Assembly: GCF_000471025.2 (NCBI RefSeq)
Contig: NZ_CP015840.1
Coordinates: forward strand, 992,001 to 1,056,000
DNA from: Chlamydia gallinacea 08-1274/3
GTDB lineage: Bacteria; Chlamydiota; Chlamydiia; Chlamydiales; Chlamydiaceae
Length of the DNA stretch: 64,000 nucleotides
Direction: 5' to 3'
A program made the translations under genes and the position numbers. Below the pieces are notes generated by a model, which searched no databases, was not told where the DNA came from, and saw only the letters and a program-made list of their open reading frames with translations. Below, one piece after another: positions 8,815 through 19,476 of this stretch (the stretch's first letter is position 1; every line of letters begins with the position of its first letter).

Positions 8815-11800
8815 ATGCCTAGCTCGCATTCTTCTTCGGCTGTCTCCGTAAATAAAGGAAGTCCTCAAGTTTCTAATCAAAAAAAAGTCTTTTTAAACCA
8901 ACTTATTAGAAAAAAACGCGTATCAGATGGAGGAGAAACCTCATTAGTTGATTATGACCTAAATGAAAAAAATATTGCTACTCGATTAGGAGTAACGATA
9001 GATGCAACTTGTCAAACAGCAATGAACAACCTAAGAAAGGCTATCAATCGATATAATGCTTTAAAAGAGAAGAATTCACGGGAAGGACAATATTTGCTCG
9101 TTAAACAAGCTGAATTTTTAAATAAAATCCAAACCAGACTTCGCCTACCAACTTCTCACCAAAGTACTCAGGTTATGAACCTAATTAAATCTGAGTTCAA
9201 ATCTCATCAAATTGAGGTAGAAAAAGTTTTACATGGCATATGGATAGCAGGTTCTCCTCCAGACGGTACTGACGAATACATTAAAGTTTTTTTGCAGACC
9301 TATGATGAACACAAATTTTTCTTCTGGGTCGACAATGATGCGTATGGAGCAGCTAAATTTAGCTCTATTCTCAAGAGCATTTCTTTGTCATCCGCAATAA
9401 AAAAGTTACGCGAATTAGTTCCTACAACAGACCAGGAATTTATTAAAAAATATGATGATTTGAAAAATAAGTATGAATCCTCCAAAGATTTTCAAGCTAA
9501 AGAGGCATATTCTAAAGAATTAATGGATCTTTTTGATTCCCATCAACGTTTAAATGAAAAAGTTAAAAGCCAATTCAATGCGTTATTTTTAAAAGAAATG
9601 GTAATAGCTCAAGATGGCTTTTTTAATTTTTGTTTGCTTAAGGGAATTAATAAAATCACCGATGCTGTCCGTATAGAATATCTTAAAGATGTCATCAAAG
9701 TTTCAGAATCAGAAATTAATGATTATAAAAACATAATAGACACGAATAGAAAGAAAATCCAAGATTTAGTTTCTAAAGTTAATAAAGACCTAGGATCTAA
9801 TAAAGTCCTGATTAAAGATATTAAAGAACTGCAGTCGATGCAGTCTCCAGAAAATATCTACAATTATGAATTAGAAATGTTACTACGTTGGAATTATGCG
9901 GCAGCATCAGATCAACTTAGAATGTACATGCTTAAGGAATTTGGGGGAATTTATACTGATTTAGATATGATGCCACAATATTCTACTCAGGCTACTCAGA
10001 AAATTTTTGAGTACGGAGGGAATAGGTTCTTTGAAAGTTTAAAAATTAGGAGAATTATTTCTTATGCTGCTTTAAAGGCTGCTATAGGCCAAACAGTATC
10101 TTGGGAACAAATATCCAGGGAGATAGATACATCCAATCTTCAGGGTACAGATAAAGAAAATCTAACCAAACTATTCTCTTACTTTCAAGAAACTGTGAAA
10201 TCACAATCTCCTAAATCCTTATTCCAAACAATGTCTCCTACAGTTATCCGAGACCAGATGCCAATATTACAACGTTATCATAAATGGTCAACGAAATGGA
10301 ATGTACGCGGCTTAAATGGGCTTATGATGTCCCATAAAGGTAGTGCTGTTGTTGATTCTGTTATCATAGCTCAGCAACAAGCGTATGCAGAACTGAAATC
10401 TTTAAGACAAAATATTCTTAGCGGAGAATTCTCTAAAACTTTATCAGCTCTTTCTGATATTGATCAGCAAGCAACTGTGGGGGGATATTTACTAAAAAAA
10501 TACTTAGCGGGAAGTGTATTTTATGATTTTCGTCAAGATTCCATTGTTCCTGGAGCTTTAAGTACTCTAGCAATTTCTGGGCCCGACTTAATCATGAAAG
10601 AAATGAGAAAATACTTTATTTCCTTAGGGCCTATAGGAGAAGATTTCTTAGAAAACAATGGCAGAAGGCTGGGCAAGGCAGCATTTCTAGGTGCGTATAA
10701 TGAAGTTCGACTAGATGAAGGTAAAGTTACGTTTGACTGGCTAAATCCTATAAGTATTGGCGTAAACGATGTCACTCCTGCTGACGAAAGCACATGGTGC
10801 GGTTTTAAACAAAAATGTGCTACTGATCTACTGTTTAATGAAAAAACAAGAGACGAAGCTACTCAAGGAATCACTCGCACAACGGTTAATCCAGAAGAAT
10901 TTACTAAACTATGGAATGACGTATCTAAATTTTATTTACCCCCCAACTTGTTGGAAGAATTCAATCAAATTATTACAAAACCTGCTACTGACATTGCCAA
11001 AATTGCTGAAGTAGACCAATCTATTTACCAAACCCTATTAGAATTACCTCATGATCCTAAAGCTAAGGAATCACTATTTTCTTTACAATTACAGTTAGCA
11101 GAACTACTCCGGACTACAAAATTTCCTGTTTCCAATCAGGTGCATTTCTTTTTAAATTGGCAGACGAACTTTGAAGCAGATTTAAAGAAGTCGGTTCAAT
11201 TATACTTAAAAGCACATCCTCAAACAAAAGTGGTACTATGGAATAGTGAGTTAAGTAATCGCGTGTTATTTCTTAAAGACATGCTTGCCGTAGCTGAAAG
11301 ACACTTGGCTGTTTCAAACCTATTAGATTCTGTGGACAAACCTTCCCCTTCTTTCACGGATATCACTACTTTAACTAAATACGAAGAACTAAAGTCTAAA
11401 GAAAGTCTAGATTTACTCACTCCCACGGAACTTGATGATTTTTTAGATATTACCTCAAAGATAGCTGAGGATCAGCAGCTACAAGAAAAAATCTCATCCA
11501 TTGAAAGTCAACTCAATTCTGGTAGTTTCTACAAAGAGCTAGAGCAAAGTGTGAGCTCGTGGCTAGCACTACCAGAAAACGAATTTAAGCAAAAGGTACT
11601 GTCTTTAATTAGGGACCTATCTCATGATGGTAGTCTAGACTCTCAAGGACAAAAACGATTAAATCAATGGTACCAAGAAATCTGTACAACAACGTTTGAA
11701 AAACGCGTTTCTAAAATACAAGAAAAAATTCAATCTTTCACCAAGCAATTCGAAAATAACGAACGCGTAATATTTAAAAATATCGATGACATCCTATCTT

Positions 11801-14800
11801 CCCATCCATTGTTCAAAAACATGCAACAATCGGGCTACATATTTAGAGATTTCAATGACATTACTCGGCTTATGTTATCCCAAGCAGGAATCTCAGGAAT
11901 TATATCTTCTGAAAGTGTATTCCCAGCTCCTTCTAAAGCCCTTGTCGATATCTTAAAAACAACCTCAGAAAATGATTATGGTTTAATGCAAACTTCATTA
12001 AGCCAAGTTTATGATTTTTTATCCTCGGATCAAAACAGCCCCGAAGGCAAACAATCAGAACAAAATCTAGCTGAAAACTTACGAGAGGAATTACAAAAAT
12101 ATTCGCCAGAAGAACTACTAATCCCTCCTATTGAATCTGACGTCACTGCTATGGGGGTGCGTTACAGCATAGAAAATGGGAAAGAGAGTGAAAAACTATT
12201 GCTTAGTTTATCCCCTGGAATATTCAATCCTGCTGGTTATACCATGGGATTATACCTAGAAGCTCTTTATGCAATGCATACAGAAATTCAAAAAGGGTCA
12301 CTAACAATAGAATCAGCTGAAAACATTCTCAAAAACAATAAGATAAATTGCTTTATACAGCGTGAGCCTCTTCAAAAATTATGTGAATATGCAAGTAATA
12401 AAAGCTATCTTTCTCTAACGGAAATTCACCAAGCTCTTACTGGGCAAACCCATCTAGCAGAAGCTACAAAACATCTCATAGGCGGAGCTCTTCCAGGAGT
12501 CAGCCATATTCTTACTCAAGATAATAAATATGGTCGCCCCCTAGCAACAGCTATGACTTTCTCTCCAACAATAGCTCCTTATGACTATCGTGGATCTGGA
12601 TTTAGCAAAGATCTATTTTCTAATCCTCATAATGCTCCTAAAATACCTGTTATTGTAGAAAGCGCAAAATATAGTGCCTCATCTTGGTCAGAATTTTCTA
12701 ACACTCACCTTAGTGGATGGTCAGATTTAGCAAATCATCTAGGAGCAAAGTCCATTAGCATTCACCCTCAAAATTTCTTATACGAAACTGAAGGACGTTG
12801 CATGGGATTTTCTATTCTCTATATGCTAGCAAACGATCCTAAGTCTTACGCACTACTACAAGAAAATCTCGTAACCCTATCCTCACTATTCCAAGAAAAG
12901 GAAAAAAGCAAGTTACCTTTAACACAGGACGATCAAGATTTCTTATCCAGAAGTCTTGAATTAATTGATTGGTGGCAACATCAAGGAAACAAACTTCTCA
13001 TGTCTGGAAGTGTATTCACATCTTTACCATGGGATCTGTCTTCTTTGAGATCCGCATTCAATGAAAAAAAATTAAATTGTGTGCTGGTTACTACGCCAGC
13101 ACACAGTTTAATCCTCCACAAAATCAATGATGTTATTGGGAATACAGAAAGCACCTATAGAGTTACTGATCCTAACTTTGGTCACATTGATTTTCCAACT
13201 CTAGAAAAAGCAATGTATTTTCTTAGTAGCATGCTAGATCTCTCCCCAGAAATTAGATCTCGCTATGGAATTACTAGTTCTACATATACAAACGAACTGA
13301 AGATATATTCTGTAAATACAGAAGAGTTGTCCAACATTGTATTTTCTGGAACAGACTTAGGACTGGCTTCTGATCATCAACTAACAACTCGAGAAAAACT
13401 AATGCTCAAGGGGGAAGTTAAAATCAATCATATGCTCACAACTTGGGAAACCTTGTTTGATATCGGAGCAACAATTGACCAGCAAAGAATATCCGAACGT
13501 GTTCAACCAGAGGATTTTGATCGCATAAAAATTCACGGAGATATCTTAAATGATTATCTCTCTAGAAACGTACTTGATCATCAACAAGCAAATTTAATTC
13601 GAGTTCTTTTGGAAACTCATGGAGTACAACAGGGGACTAAAAAAATTCAAGGCAAGCTCATTACAGAGACCCCTAATCATATAGCTCCTTTATTACAAGG
13701 AGTTAAGAGTAAAATCTCTCATGTACAAACTACACTGCAAATCATGATTAAAGACATTAAAAATCAATTACGCATGAGAGCTATTAGTGACAATGACGAA
13801 GGAATCGTTAAAAAAGTAGATATTAGTGATAACGATCTAGTTACAGTTGAAATTGAGTCCAAAAGAAAAAAAAGTCGGATAACCCTTCAAGGGGCAAATC
13901 TAGCTAGATCATTTAGACAGATGAGCCGCATGTTAAATGAGCTATCTAGTACAGGAGTCATGGACATGGAATTAGGCATGTCCATTGTCTCTCTTGTCCA
14001 ATATGCGCGGATGGTACAAGAAGGCAAGTCTTCAGATGCCTTAGCAAAAATGAACCTATTTTTAGATGTAAAAGCTCTATCTGAATCGACTTTAGGATCC
14101 ATCATCCAAGCAATGGGAAATAAATTTATCACCGAAGCAGGAATTCAAGGATTTAGATTAGAGAGCGCTTTAGCTGCTAAATTACACGCTGCTGCTAGCA
14201 AAACAGGCGGTACTCTAGGCCAAGCTTTATCCAATGCGGCAAGAATTTTAGAATTACCTATTCTAGAGACTGTTGCTGGAGTTTGGAATCTATACAATAG
14301 CGTAAATACATTATTGGAAGCTTCTTCTCATAGCGATCAAATGGCAGCTCGTGTTCAAATAGCTTTTGATACCATTTCTCTTGGATTAACATTATCCTCT
14401 ATTGCTTCTCCCTCATTTATGTTAGCAGCAGGTCCTATTGCTGCTATTGGAATGGGAGCAGCTTCTATCGCTCGCAACATAGCTAAACATGAAGAACGCC
14501 ATACAACCTGGTTAAAATATAAAGCATTCTTGGATCAAGGATCTAAACATGTTGTTCAAAGTTTCCCTTCACGAGGATTAATAGATCTATCAGAAAACTC
14601 TGTGTTAGGAAATGTTTGCCTAGATCTTAGAAAAAATCCTCCCACTCTTACAGGAAGCCGTTCCTACAATGCTAATAGATGGATAGGACATCATCCCAAT
14701 CTAACCGATAAACAAATTAGAGAAAGACTCAGCTATGCTTACAGCATTACCCCTCAATATGCCTTAGCTAAAGGACATGCGAATAGTTATTGGCCACAAG

Positions 14801-17800
14801 ACATTCCTAAAATACCTAAAGGAACCTATCATACAGTCATCCTAGGATATGGAATACAATACAAAGCGGTCACCGAAGTAATCTATCTATCCAATCAGAT
14901 TGTTTGGAGAGAAGCAGTGATGGAAACAGACTCCCGCTATTATGTCCCACCTTTAACACCTCAAGGAAAGCAAAGTACGGTTATAGGGGGTGATACCTTT
15001 GTAACTGTTTTACCTGTTCGTCTCTTAGATGAAGATTCTGAAGAACGACTTGCGCTAGCATCATCATATGCTGATTACAAAATTAATATCCAAGGAGGTA
15101 GAGGTGGAGTGGTAGTTCAAGTTGGTGGGGCAGGAAATTATATTTTAACAGGAGAAGAATTTAGCAATAATATCATCTCTTTCCGTGCTATTCCTCCACC
15201 ATACTCCGTTCATTTCGACCTAACACAAGCAGAGCAATCCAATATACTAGTAAAAGATAATAAAACACTAAATATCCTTAAAATTAAACAGAGTAACTTT
15301 AACACAATATTGGGATCTAATGAAGGTAATGATATCCTCCGCGGAAAACATCATACTAACTTCTATCTCGGTCAAGGCGAAGTAACTGTCTACTCTGGAA
15401 CAGGATCATGTAAATATCACATACCGAAAATCAATAAAACAATAAATATCACTCTAACTGAGGGATCTACTCGTCATTATTTTAAAATTCAACATGGTGT
15501 AACTGACTTAAAACCTCTTCGAGGAGAACAAGAAAACTCCCTCATCTTATCTCGTCGTTGGGAAGAAAATAATAATGATGATGATCCGCTACCTCGCCTC
15601 TTTATTCATACCTTTTTTAATAACAGTAGCCAACCCGAACTATTCTTAAACGGTAAGTTAACAGTTTCTCTAGCTGACGGCATTACACTACAAAGCATAA
15701 AAAAAGATTCCTCCTATATAACAGGAAGTCGCGCTATTTTAGGCTGCTTAAGTTGCGACCAATCAGTGTGGCAAAAGCAATATCCTGAAGAACCAAGCTA
15801 TCCCGAGAGTATTTTCTTAAAATTAGAACGATTAGAATGGCCTTTTAATCCAAATATGACAATCTTCCAACAAAATGGATTCGCTATACTGGAGAAAGCG
15901 AGTAGCCATATTACTTACCAAATAGCTTCTTACAGTGATGTTACTGTGCACGCCAGCTCTTTGTATTCTATTACAGTTGAAGGTAAAATAGGATGCTCAT
16001 ATATCATATCCTACATGCCATCCTCAGAAGAAGTAGTACCTCCTGAAGAAACCTTACCTATAACCATTTATCTTGAAAAAAGTTCAGGGTCTGTTCAACA
16101 ATTGAGTTTATGCTCCTTACTTGCTAGCTCCATTCAAGGAAAAATACATCAATCTGAATCGAGTAAAGGACGAGGAATAGACTTAATTGTTTCTTCTCTG
16201 AAAAGTAAGGTATCTGTCACTTTATTCTGGAACAACGAAATTCCTGGCGATACTATTATAGAAATTAATGAAAAAACAACGACATCTCTTCAACAGTGGT
16301 ACGACACTCTAAATCAAGAAACTAGCGCCTGGAAGACTTTATACAGCAATAGTAAGCTAATCCCAGAAAGAGTAGAAGATGTTCTCGGCTTAAATAATAC
16401 AGCCACTGTAATTCTCAGTAAGCCGACGAGCAAAGCACACATCCTAGGCATTGAAAACAAACACTCTATCAATCTCGAAGTAATAGGCGAACTACAATCA
16501 GGTAGTGTTATAGCAAGCATGGAGAATCGTAGGTGGTCATTCTTTAATACACCACTAAAACAATTCAACGCCACTATACCAGCACATAGCACAAAATACC
16601 TCTATTTCAGAGGAAATCAATATGATCAGGGAAATATTGTATTCTATAGTAGAGTGAATCCTACGTCCCTCAATATCTTAGAAAAACCAGAAACTATCCT
16701 CCCCCAGAGACAATGGGAATGCTATGAAGAAATCCATGTACCTCCGACTACATTGACACTACAAAATTTTCAACGCTATCAAATAGCTGACGAAGTTCAA
16801 GAGCTAGTAAGACAACTCATGTACGCCCAAGGACTAGTACGAATTCAAAATAGAGATTTCATTCTTAAGATGTTTTATATTCGCCAAGAGAGGGGAGTAG
16901 GTACAGTTCGATTAAGATTTATCAACTTCTTTGAAAAAAGCTCGTGTAATACAGAACCACTTCTATGTACAGGTGAACTATTAATTCATAAATCATTTTG
17001 GGATCACCTAATTCTAACTTTAGGAAAAGAGAAATTCAATTTAGCAATTCTAGCAAAAGAGTTTCTTTCTCCACACCACACTCTACAGCTAGAGACTAAC
17101 CCCAGGAAAAAGTATGAGTTAATGTTCCCTAAAAAACCTTGTTTCCCTGGAGCCAATGTATTTACCTATACTATAGATCCTGACAATCAACAGCATCAGT
17201 CTGTTGTAATGCCTTTCATAAGTAAAGATATGGCAGTCTATGTTCTTCCTAAAGCTACACGATCGAAAAATTCGTACTATCTAGACCCAGATACAGGGGA
17301 TTTATACTTAACTAAAATAAGGCCGGATCATTTATCTTACAGTGAAGCTATAGTTCACGCCTTTTTAATTAAATTTAAACAATTTGCATATAATATAGAT
17401 AAATTCCAACACATTGCCATCATGGGCTCCCATGAAGTACTTCCTTTATCTTCAGGAAACTTAGTTACATTTTCTGGTCCTGCTTTACGCCATATTGAGT
17501 TTAAATATCGAACTGCTCATCGAATTTTACAAATGCTTTGGAAAGAAAGAGTGGTTGCAAGATCAATTTCAGTAATACCAAATAATGATCAAGTTTTACT
17601 TTATGACCCACAACTAGCAGTACAACATTATAAACTTACTGATGCCATGATGTGGGATCTTCTTGACAGATCTAAAAATTCCTACAGAGCAAAAACATAT
17701 GATAGTTATCTAATTCAAGAAGCTATGCATATATTCTCTTCACAGCCTAAGTGGAATATACCTAAAAGTATGCTGCAATATGCTGTTGGCTACTATCAAG

Positions 17801-18177
17801 AACATTTTACTCAATGGATACGAGGCCAGATTAGTAAAAACTCAAAAATATATATTTCTAAGGGAACAACGACATTCTCTTTAATCACGACCCAAAATCA
17901 TATGTTTCCTGCTTCAGAAAATACTTCTACTATCACGGTTTACTATAGCGTGTACGGTCTGAATAAAATAGCCGATAGTCTGCTATTACACTCCCAGGCA
18001 GGAGATATGACATGTGATCTCCTCAAAGATATTGTTCTGGTTGTCAAACAAATTAACGAATCTCAATATTCCGATCGAAAAATCTTTATAGCCACCGAAG
18101 TCTTTACTGAAGAAGACAATAAGTTAGAATCATACGATGGCGGAGTTATCCTTCCTGCAGGAAGAGAGTTACAGTAA
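8815..18177 (+). CDS. Giant LifA/Efa1-like cytotoxin (glycosyltransferase plus C58 protease)
   Basis: The main frame encodes 3120 residues from ATG 8815, but that ATG has no ribosome site and the frame is open back to 8626, so the real start is probably 8426 through the G-tract (about 3250 residues). It resembles the plasticity-zone cytotoxin of some chlamydiae and the enterobacterial LifA/Efa1 toxins in size and layout. Numbering from 8815, a large-clostridial-toxin-type glycosyltransferase domain carries HGIWIAG and the DXD motif in YTDLDMMP (Asp382, Asp384). A YopT-type (C58) cysteine protease triad is visible as Cys1329 in GRCMGFS, His1430 in PAHSLIL and probably Asp1452 in VTDPNFG. A hydrophobic, Gly/Ala-rich segment at about 1845-1890 resembles toxin membrane-insertion regions. 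The remaining 1200 residues are beta-rich, with a GNDILRG stretch near 2171. Expected action is on host GTPases and the cytoskeleton, which is inference from families. Confidence 0.88.
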   Translation: MPSSHSSSAVSVNKGSPQVSNQKKVFLNQLIRKKRVSDGGETSLVDYDLNEKNIATRLGVTIDATCQTAMNNLRKAINRYNALKEKNSREGQYLLVKQAEFLNKIQTRLRLPTSHQSTQVMNLIKSEFKSHQIEVEKVLHGIWIAGSPPDGTDEYIKVFLQTYDEHKFFFWVDNDAYGAAKFSSILKSISLSSAIKKLRELVPTTDQEFIKKYDDLKNKYESSKDFQAKEAYSKELMDLFDSHQRLNEKVKSQFNALFLKEMVIAQDGFFNFCLLKGINKITDAVRIEYLKDVIKVSESEINDYKNIIDTNRKKIQDLVSKVNKDLGSNKVLIKDIKELQSMQSPENIYNYELEMLLRWNYAAASDQLRMYMLKEFGGIYTDLDMMPQYSTQATQKIFEYGGNRFFESLKIRRIISYAALKAAIGQTVSWEQISREIDTSNLQGTDKENLTKLFSYFQETVKSQSPKSLFQTMSPTVIRDQMPILQRYHKWSTKWNVRGLNGLMMSHKGSAVVDSVIIAQQQAYAELKSLRQNILSGEFSKTLSALSDIDQQATVGGYLLKKYLAGSVFYDFRQDSIVPGALSTLAISGPDLIMKEMRKYFISLGPIGEDFLENNGRRLGKAAFLGAYNEVRLDEGKVTFDWLNPISIGVNDVTPADESTWCGFKQKCATDLLFNEKTRDEATQGITRTTVNPEEFTKLWNDVSKFYLPPNLLEEFNQIITKPATDIAKIAEVDQSIYQTLLELPHDPKAKESLFSLQLQLAELLRTTKFPVSNQVHFFLNWQTNFEADLKKSVQLYLKAHPQTKVVLWNSELSNRVLFLKDMLAVAERHLAVSNLLDSVDKPSPSFTDITTLTKYEELKSKESLDLLTPTELDDFLDITSKIAEDQQLQEKISSIESQLNSGSFYKELEQSVSSWLALPENEFKQKVLSLIRDLSHDGSLDSQGQKRLNQWYQEICTTTFEKRVSKIQEKIQSFTKQFENNERVIFKNIDDILSSHPLFKNMQQSGYIFRDFNDITRLMLSQAGISGIISSESVFPAPSKALVDILKTTSENDYGLMQTSLSQVYDFLSSDQNSPEGKQSEQNLAENLREELQKYSPEELLIPPIESDVTAMGVRYSIENGKESEKLLLSLSPGIFNPAGYTMGLYLEALYAMHTEIQKGSLTIESAENILKNNKINCFIQREPLQKLCEYASNKSYLSLTEIHQALTGQTHLAEATKHLIGGALPGVSHILTQDNKYGRPLATAMTFSPTIAPYDYRGSGFSKDLFSNPHNAPKIPVIVESAKYSASSWSEFSNTHLSGWSDLANHLGAKSISIHPQNFLYETEGRCMGFSILYMLANDPKSYALLQENLVTLSSLFQEKEKSKLPLTQDDQDFLSRSLELIDWWQHQGNKLLMSGSVFTSLPWDLSSLRSAFNEKKLNCVLVTTPAHSLILHKINDVIGNTESTYRVTDPNFGHIDFPTLEKAMYFLSSMLDLSPEIRSRYGITSSTYTNELKIYSVNTEELSNIVFSGTDLGLASDHQLTTREKLMLKGEVKINHMLTTWETLFDIGATIDQQRISERVQPEDFDRIKIHGDILNDYLSRNVLDHQQANLIRVLLETHGVQQGTKKIQGKLITETPNHIAPLLQGVKSKISHVQTTLQIMIKDIKNQLRMRAISDNDEGIVKKVDISDNDLVTVEIESKRKKSRITLQGANLARSFRQMSRMLNELSSTGVMDMELGMSIVSLVQYARMVQEGKSSDALAKMNLFLDVKALSESTLGSIIQAMGNKFITEAGIQGFRLESALAAKLHAAASKTGGTLGQALSNAARILELPILETVAGVWNLYNSVNTLLEASSHSDQMAARVQIAFDTISLGLTLSSIASPSFMLAAGPIAAIGMGAASIARNIAKHEERHTTWLKYKAFLDQGSKHVVQSFPSRGLIDLSENSVLGNVCLDLRKNPPTLTGSRSYNANRWIGHHPNLTDKQIRERLSYAYSITPQYALAKGHANSYWPQDIPKIPKGTYHTVILGYGIQYKAVTEVIYLSNQIVWREAVMETDSRYYVPPLTPQGKQSTVIGGDTFVTVLPVRLLDEDSEERLALASSYADYKINIQGGRGGVVVQVGGAGNYILTGEEFSNNIISFRAIPPPYSVHFDLTQAEQSNILVKDNKTLNILKIKQSNFNTILGSNEGNDILRGKHHTNFYLGQGEVTVYSGTGSCKYHIPKINKTINITLTEGSTRHYFKIQHGVTDLKPLRGEQENSLILSRRWEENNNDDDPLPRLFIHTFFNNSSQPELFLNGKLTVSLADGITLQSIKKDSSYITGSRAILGCLSCDQSVWQKQYPEEPSYPESIFLKLERLEWPFNPNMTIFQQNGFAILEKASSHITYQIASYSDVTVHASSLYSITVEGKIGCSYIISYMPSSEEVVPPEETLPITIYLEKSSGSVQQLSLCSLLASSIQGKIHQSESSKGRGIDLIVSSLKSKVSVTLFWNNEIPGDTIIEINEKTTTSLQQWYDTLNQETSAWKTLYSNSKLIPERVEDVLGLNNTATVILSKPTSKAHILGIENKHSINLEVIGELQSGSVIASMENRRWSFFNTPLKQFNATIPAHSTKYLYFRGNQYDQGNIVFYSRVNPTSLNILEKPETILPQRQWECYEEIHVPPTTLTLQNFQRYQIADEVQELVRQLMYAQGLVRIQNRDFILKMFYIRQERGVGTVRLRFINFFEKSSCNTEPLLCTGELLIHKSFWDHLILTLGKEKFNLAILAKEFLSPHHTLQLETNPRKKYELMFPKKPCFPGANVFTYTIDPDNQQHQSVVMPFISKDMAVYVLPKATRSKNSYYLDPDTGDLYLTKIRPDHLSYSEAIVHAFLIKFKQFAYNIDKFQHIAIMGSHEVLPLSSGNLVTFSGPALRHIEFKYRTAHRILQMLWKERVVARSISVIPNNDQVLLYDPQLAVQHYKLTDAMMWDLLDRSKNSYRAKTYDSYLIQEAMHIFSSQPKWNIPKSMLQYAVGYYQEHFTQWIRGQISKNSKIYISKGTTTFSLITTQNHMFPASENTSTITVYYSVYGLNKIADSLLLHSQAGDMTCDLLKDIVLVVKQINESQYSDRKIFIATEVFTEEDNKLESYDGGVILPAGRELQ

Positions 18178-18404
18178 CAATAAAACGTAATGCAACTTAA
18201 GTAGATATAATTGAAAAAAATATTTCTTTCTTAACAAGAAAAACGCCATCCACGTATTGTTTATCTCTTCCTTTACTTCGAAAAAGAGAGTCTTTAAATT
18301 TCCCTCTATACTTAGACTTCTCCTTTAAAAAATAGTTTGCAATTTTTATAACTCTTGCTCCTATTTTTATAAATTTTTCAAATTGCTTAAAACTGTGAAA
18401 AATT

Positions 18405-19154
18405 ATGTCTAACTTCTTTGCTCCTATTACGTTTTCTCCCAGTTTTTCTGCATTTATGCAACTCCAAGGAATAGGTGTGGGATTATTAGAAAAAATTGCA
18501 TATAAAGTAGACAACTATTTTGATATGCAAGGTCGGCAAATTCGAGTAGTTAAAGAAGCTGCATCAGGTTCTGGAGTATTTTGTTTAGAACAATTTCGCA
18601 TAATTAGCACCCAAGAAAAGATTTTGAAAATTCTTTCTTATATACTTCTTCTTCCTTTGATTATCTTGTTGTTAGCAAAAATAATTTTACGTTTGATTCT
18701 TTTTTTTAAATATGGCGCTTTTTTACTCTTAAATAAAGAAATCTTGAGAGATTTATTATTATTTCATAACGAGGAGTATTATCTTTCTAAACTATCTCCT
18801 AGAGTCCTAAAAGATATTTGGTCTCTTCATAAGGAAATTCGTTCTGGCCTAACTAAGGGAGAGCTACAGAATAGGGGAATTCATCTTGTTCTAGATTTTA
18901 ACCTCCCTAATACAGTTATCGTAGCTAGACTACCTACAATTATTTTTCGAATCGAAAAATATCCTGGGGCTATCTTTTCTTCTTTTCCTAGTAATTCTAA
19001 CAATATCACCCATTACCTAGACTCTATTCGTATATTAGAGACACAAAAAATATTTGATGGAGATTCTGTCATTCGTTGTCAGTCTTTACCCCCAATAGAA
19101 GGCGTTGATGCCCAACCTTTTTCCTTAACAGTTCAAAGTGTTTTCGATTGGTAG
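18405..19154 (+). CDS. Chlamydia-specific membrane protein, probably DUF648 family
   Basis: A 249-residue protein that I recognise only at family level. It has a short N-terminal region with EKIAYKVDNYFDMQGR and one strong hydrophobic stretch at about residues 74-105. Its C-terminal half contains HLVLDFNLPNTVIVARLP and a terminal FDW. The overall pattern resembles the DUF648 proteins that occur as paralogues in chlamydial accessory regions. Function is unknown. It lies 227 bases after the cytotoxin on the same strand with no obvious terminator between, so co-transcription is possible. It could be a type III secreted membrane protein, but no clear bilobed Inc domain is seen. Confidence 0.65.
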   Translation: MSNFFAPITFSPSFSAFMQLQGIGVGLLEKIAYKVDNYFDMQGRQIRVVKEAASGSGVFCLEQFRIISTQEKILKILSYILLLPLIILLLAKIILRLILFFKYGAFLLLNKEILRDLLLFHNEEYYLSKLSPRVLKDIWSLHKEIRSGLTKGELQNRGIHLVLDFNLPNTVIVARLPTIIFRIEKYPGAIFSSFPSNSNNITHYLDSIRILETQKIFDGDSVIRCQSLPPIEGVDAQPFSLTVQSVFDW

Positions 19155-19476
19155 GGGAATAGGCAATTCTATTGCAAAATGAAAAGCAAATAATTAGATT
19201 ATGTCATTGCTATCAAATAGAAAATTATGGCAAAATGAGCATGCTTTTGTTTTTAAGAAAGTTTTTCTCTGTGGATAATCTTACGATCAAACACCACGCC
19301 TATCTAACACGCTAATAAGGAAATGTTCCCGTTGCTGTTATGTATTATTAAGAGGTCACACTGTTGTGGTGTAAGAGACGTAAGAGATGAATGTGATTAC
19401 AACGATTCCTTACTCTAAAACATCAAGAAGCAAAGGCTGTAAGCAAATTCATCATAACTTTATTCATTTTCAGAGC

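Noticed and set aside
8815..8817. ATG at 8815 as the native start of the cytotoxin
   Set aside because: No ribosome-binding site precedes it and the frame is open and protein-like back to 8626. It was kept only as the left end of the uninterrupted frame.
18197..18514. 105-codon minus-strand frame after the toxin
   Set aside because: Overlaps the start of the DUF648-like gene antisense, and its Lys/Phe-rich translation looks like chance in AT-rich DNA.
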